The notes under the pieces: model-generated | Told to the model about the DNA's origin: nothing | What the model saw: only the letters and a program-made list of their open reading frames with translations | The model's database searches: none | Shown here: positions 59,922 through 64,000 of the stretch, in pieces | How the letters are laid out: every line of letters starts with the position of its first letter | How positions within the stretch are numbered: position 1 is the stretch's first letter | Position numbers and translations under genes: made by a program | NCBI GenBank assembly: GCA_022605405.1 | Contig: JABYQQ010000002.1 | Location: forward strand, 1 to 64,000 | DNA length: 64,000 bases | DNA from: Earliella scabrosa | Taxonomy: Eukaryota > Basidiomycota > Agaricomycetes > Polyporales > Polyporaceae | Direction: 5' to 3'

Positions 59922-62805
59922 TCAAGAGCGGGAGCCAGAGGCCTTGGCTGCATTACGTGGCAAAGCTCGTGCCTCCGCCGCAGGCTTGGGACCCGTACGC
60001 GGTCTCTTGGACGTCTCCGGCACGTCGGGATCGGCAGCGTCTTCGCATGCGCGCGGAACAAAGCCTTCCAGACGGTCAGGGACCGTGTCGTTGCTCGGCC
60101 ACTTGTACTTGGGAGCGTCCAAGAAATGCGCAAAGATCTTGCGGATCGTGACGTGCGTGTCCAGTTTCCTCGCCCTCTTCGACTCCTCCTCCGACGGTTC
60201 GGACTCTGATTCGACATCATCAAAGATTTCAATGTCGTATTCCTCCTCGTCAGGGTTGAGCGCTGTCGAGCCGCAGGGAGCTTGCTCGCTGAGTCGATCC
60301 AACAAGTGAGTTGATGAGCTCGCGCAGCCTGAGCCTGAGTTCTCAATGTTTTCCATGGGGGTCTGCTGCGCATCCTTATGCTCATTCCATCGGAGGACCT
60401 TGTAGCGAGCCTGAAAGTAGTGGAGGAGTGTGCGAACCAGTCCGTTCAGAGGGTGCCGTTTCGCGCTTCCGCCTTCGTCGCAAAACTGGAGGTACTTGAG
60501 GCCGACGCGGAGCTTGGCCTCCCTGATGCATGTGTCCTTCACTGCGGGGCATGTGAGCCTCCCGTTGCAATCCAGCAAGTAGTCGTCGAAGTACGAGGCG
60601 ATGAAGCCTTGGATATCCTTGAAGTTATGGCGCACGCGACATACGGCGGGATAGATCAAGGCGTGGAGGAACGACTCGAGCTCGTCGGGGATCGTCGCTG
60701 GTATCTCCGGATGTTGGAGCAGCCTTATGGACATGAAATCCCACGTCACCTGTAGTGAGCACACAATGAGTGACGTGTACGGTGGGCCGGCTCAACCATA
60801 ACTCACTGATCGTGCTGGTCCATGTGCTTGTTCGTCCTCCTTCTTTCCGACGTGCCAATCGACCAGGACGCCTTGGCGACATACGGTATACCCGCCCTCA
60901 ACCTCCACAACGCGCGCGCGGATGAGCAGATGTCCTACGCTGACATCTCTGTGGATATAACCACAGCGAGTATACACCGACTCGTGCGCTGACACATTCA
61001 GATAGTTAGGATGTCAACGTTCGATGTAGGGCAGGTTAGAGTTCTCGTACCTGCAAGAGCGTCGGCAACGACAGTGACGAGCTGTTTGCTGTTGGCGAAC
61101 CTCATCAAAGGAAGACAGACCTCCTTCATGACTAATCTCGAGTGGCAGAGACGGCGGAGACCCATTCCCTGCACTCGTTGGTCATCCGCGGCTACCTCTT
61201 CAGCGGTGCGTTTGAGGGCACCTCCTCCTGATGACGATGCTTGGGCTTGAGCAGCGGACGAGGAGCTCTCAGCGGTGGGAGAAGGACCAGGACCTTGAGC
61301 GGCCGTCGACAGATCTGGCGTGAGAGGCGGAGCGCTCTCCTGAGCGGTGGCTTTGCGCTCGCGCCTGGTCGATGTCTTCTTCGCTTTGGGTCGCGGGGCG
61401 ATTACTCGCGTCTCGTCCATCGGTTGCTCGGCGGTCGCCGTCCCAAACGCGGGGAGATCCTCGACGCTTCTAGATCCGGTCTCAGGAGAGTAGTCCGATG
61501 TCAGTGTCTCCTGGTCCTCGACATCCTCCTCCGCGATGACGGTCGGGACGTTCTCAACATCAGCAGCGTTGAGTCGGCGGAGAATCGTGCCTTCCGAGTC
61601 AATACCCTCGTGGTACGACCTCCAGGTGTCCTTGAGGAAGACAAGGCGCTGCGTAGACCACTCCAGTGCGATGTATCCACGCGTACCACGGCCGATCAAG
61701 CCAGACGCCGTGCAGACTGGTTCGCCCGCGAGGTACCACTGTCCGCATACGGTGAACATGTAGCGAGGGCCACGGACGAGCGACTCCTTCCAGAGAGCGC
61801 GGACGTAGAGAAAATCAGGGAGGACATGCGGATTCAACGGACGGTGGGAGGAGGGGTTCTTGCAGACGTGGGTAGGGTCTAGGTGCAAGTGGGTATCGTC
61901 TGAACCAAGCGAGGTCTTCGCTTTCGCATCGTCAAGGAAGGCCTCGTGGATTGTCGCCGGATCGGGAATGGGGTGTTCGTGGTCGGGGAGGTCATGGGGA
62001 CAGGTGCAGATCTCGTCCATGCGCTTCCACCCACACATTGCGGGAGTCAGCTCCACGACGGCGGTGTCGATACCCTGCTGCTTCGGAGTGAGCTTTGAGA
62101 AGCAGTGGAGAAACTTGAGCAATGCGCCGGTCCCGTCGGGGGTTGCGATGTAGTTGACGGATTCGGTCGTGATGACGCCTGCCCGGTCCCAGCGCATCGC
62201 ACGGAACGACTCGCCGTTGACGAACAGCATGTAGACGGCGGTGCGATGTTGATAGAGGTAGACGTGTTCGGCGTAGGACATGAGTTGATCCCTGACCTCC
62301 TTCCGCCAGCGTACTTCGGTCTCAGGGTCATAACCAGCCCGGTCATCGAAAGGCTCGGCACTGATATCACCGGGCCTGAACTGGAAGGGAAGCCTCTGGA
62401 GGCGCCAGTTGGGTTCACAAGGAACGATCTGTTTGGCATCCCCCTTGGATATGAAAGAGCCGTCGACCTTCCGTATCCAGTCGTCGTCTTCTGGTTCGCA
62501 AAGGTGAAGGAGGTAGCCGGGGCATAACTCATGATCTTGATCCACTTCGGCCTATACCTGAGTTAGCGTCGAACATGGATAGCCAACAGTGCACGTACCC
62601 ATGCTCGTGAGTAGTCCTCTTGGGTTAGATCCCACTCCTCTCGCCGTTGCCCCTGGGTGATGTCGAGAGCCTCGAGAAATGCTCGATGCACGCTCCTGGT
62701 TCTCTCTCCAGTGAGGTCGAAATCGGCTGCGAGATGGGAAGGTATGACATCCCGCATGAACTGAGAGTAGCGCATGAGGATCGTTGTGCCTGGTGCGTTC
62801 GTCAT
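59922..62805 (-). CDS. FunK1-family probable pseudokinase (FunK1-D)
   Basis: Four exons, 62805-62599, 62551-61051, 60988-60807 and 60749-59922, give 905 residues. The intron 1 acceptor is TATAG, giving AEVDQDHELCPG; the nearer AAG would shift the frame. IGRGTRGYIALEW, FLKDTWR and EGTIL are present. The catalytic loop is HRDVSVGH (582-589), with His for the metal-binding Asn, and VDWHVGK replaces DWE. FunK1-E shares both changes, so they pre-date the split of the two genes. The tail has WPSNDTVPDRLEGFVP, an acidic EEESKRARK region and a short basic end. It is likely catalytically weak or dead but conserved as a full-length protein, which hints at a binding role (inference). Confidence 0.83.
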
Positions 62806-63578
62806 GATATGCCCGCGTGTTCGTTTGGCGGGAGTCGAGGTGTACGTGGTTGTCAGGTTGACTTACGTCTTCTTCTTCGCTGTGTACCAGTGGGCAAGAA
62901 GTTAGCTACTAAGTATGATACTAAGAAGACGAACCCTGAAGGCGAAGCGACTCACATGCACAGAGTAGCTCGCGGATGCTCGACCGTGTCTCAGCTAACG
63001 CTAGTCAGGTTAGCACAATGTAGTAGTCGAACAAGGGGGACTGAATAGGAGATGGAACTCACGGACAGAGACTTCTGGCTAGAGTCGGACGTCCCGATTG
63101 GGACTCCGCTGTGGCGCCTACTGCTTCGAGTTGTCACAGTCCTGATCCCGCCTCGCCTCGTTTCAAGTGCAGCTCCTCCCTCAATGCTTGCCGCATAGCG
63201 TCAATCTGTGTTGCGCAGAAACACATAGAGACCAGCTTGCTGACGGGTTGAAGGAACGGTCGAAAGAGTAAGTAAGTGCAACGACGAACTTCATTTTGCC
63301 ACGTGGTTGATCGGAAGTGACAGCACAGCCACCTCAACGTTATTCAGCGCTTAGCCGGCGGTCGACGCGTGACGTCACGCGCCCTAAGCTGCTAAGCGCC
63401 GCGCCACGACTCAGTCCCACGCGGAGGTCCGACTCACGGCTTCACGTTTCTACGATACTCTCCTTACACCTCACAACGTCTTTCAGTAAACGCTATACTA
63501 TAGGCGCTTGCGTCTATGTATGAAACGCAATTAGCAAAGCGGAGAAGAGCAGACTCCCCACTGGCACTGGGCTTGCAG
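62806..63578. other. Upstream regions of FunK1-D and the BTB gene
   Basis: No gene is supported. It includes one extended CRE-type palindrome (separate entry). The 5' end of the BTB gene may lie here, because its first visible exon begins at an acceptor-like TTGCAG at 63573-63578. Confidence 0.4.
63366..63381. promoter_or_regulatory. CRE-type palindrome CGCGTGACGTCACGCG
   Basis: The same 16-bp palindrome as at 5581-5596, about 210 bp upstream of the first visible BTB exon. Confidence 0.5.
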
Positions 63579-64000
63579 CCTGCCTGTTGCCCATCCCGAT
63601 AGCATAGTGTTCCATGCGGAAGTCACAGCTCCCGACGGGAATGTCTACGTTGTCTCCGACAACATGGCATTTTTTGTGGCTTCGTCCGCGTTTTGGAGGT
63701 CTTTCACGATCTCTTTTCCCTCCCACTGTGGCACCCGACAATACCGATACATTGCACGGGCTGCCCTATGTCCGTGTATGGGACGATCCAGAAGACCTCG
63801 CACATCTTCGGCTTGTAGTATGCTGTGGCAAGAAGTAAGGTGTACAGCATTTCCGGTCAAAGTCTCATAATAACTCGGTTTTGGTTTGCAGCTACTACTA
63901 CGAGAACGACGAGCCTCAACCGGTTCCGTTCCACGTCCTCGCATCCCTCATCCGAATGGGTCACAAGTATGCCGTTCAACATGTTCTCAACGACGCTTTA
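63579..64000 (+). pseudogene. BTB/POZ-domain gene, cut by window edge, apparent frameshift
   Basis: The reading HPDSIVFHAEVTAPDG then VYVVSDNMAFFVASSAFW resembles the start of a fungal BTB domain. The next block, PPTVAPDNTDTLHGLPYVRV and WDDPEDLAHL, is in the +1 frame, so at least one frameshift lies between about 63690 and 63735. A GTAAGG...TTGCAG intron (63837-63891) then joins in phase to YYYENDEPQPVPFHVL and ASLIRMGHKYAVQHVLNDAL, the usual end of the domain, at the window edge. It could be a decayed gene, a sequencing error or a splice pattern I do not see. BTB proteins act as adaptors or dimerisation partners; nothing more specific can be said. Confidence 0.55.

Noticed and set aside
62545..62551. 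Apparent one-base frameshift at the start of FunK1-D exon 2
   Set aside because: Using the TATAG acceptor instead of the nearer AAG restores the frame (AEVDQDHEL), and the same acceptor also works in FunK1-E.

Overview
This window is nuclear DNA from a filamentous basidiomycete, most likely a mushroom-forming Agaricomycete. The genes are split by many short (about 38-70 nt) GT-AG introns. There are nine copies of the FunK1 fungal kinase family, a fungal seven-helix DUF6534 protein, a class II P450 and a CK1-like kinase. No prokaryotic features, rRNA genes or CRISPR arrays are present, and I could not support any tRNA.

Layout. 1-5.3 kb: two FunK1 genes on the minus strand, one cut by the window edge and one with a nonsense codon at a conserved Trp. 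6.0-13.3 kb: a cluster of five small divergent homeodomain-like genes (one a remnant, one C-terminally truncated) that share a second, unnamed C-terminal motif; a CK1-like kinase lies among them. 13.5-28.0 kb: left arm of a very large inverted duplication, holding FunK1-A (+), a Crinkler/RHS-like P-loop gene, FunK1-B (-), a broken P450 and a C-terminal NUG1 fragment. 28-41.9 kb: the centre, with an intact DUF6534 membrane-protein gene, about 4.6 kb with no recognisable gene, an intact MET22/HAL2 nucleotidase and FunK1-E. 42.0-59.8 kb: right arm, in mirror order, with a NUG1 pseudogene, an intact P450, FunK1-B', FunK1-C and FunK1-A'. 59.9-64 kb: FunK1-D, a direct-orientation relative of FunK1-E, then the start of a BTB-domain gene at the edge.

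The main story is duplication followed by unequal decay. P450 is intact on the right and broken on the left. FunK1-B keeps its catalytic Asp but FunK1-B' has Asn there, and a 185-bp inverted-repeat transposon sits just upstream of the FunK1-B' TATA box while the mirror locus preserves the empty site. FunK1-D and -E lack the catalytic-loop Asn and the acidic residue after the DW motif. The homeodomain-like cluster with its extra motif, and long CRE-type palindromes scattered beside it, are the best candidates for something undescribed. Exon coordinates were worked out by hand from splice signals, reading-frame phase and comparison between copies, and may be off by a base or two.
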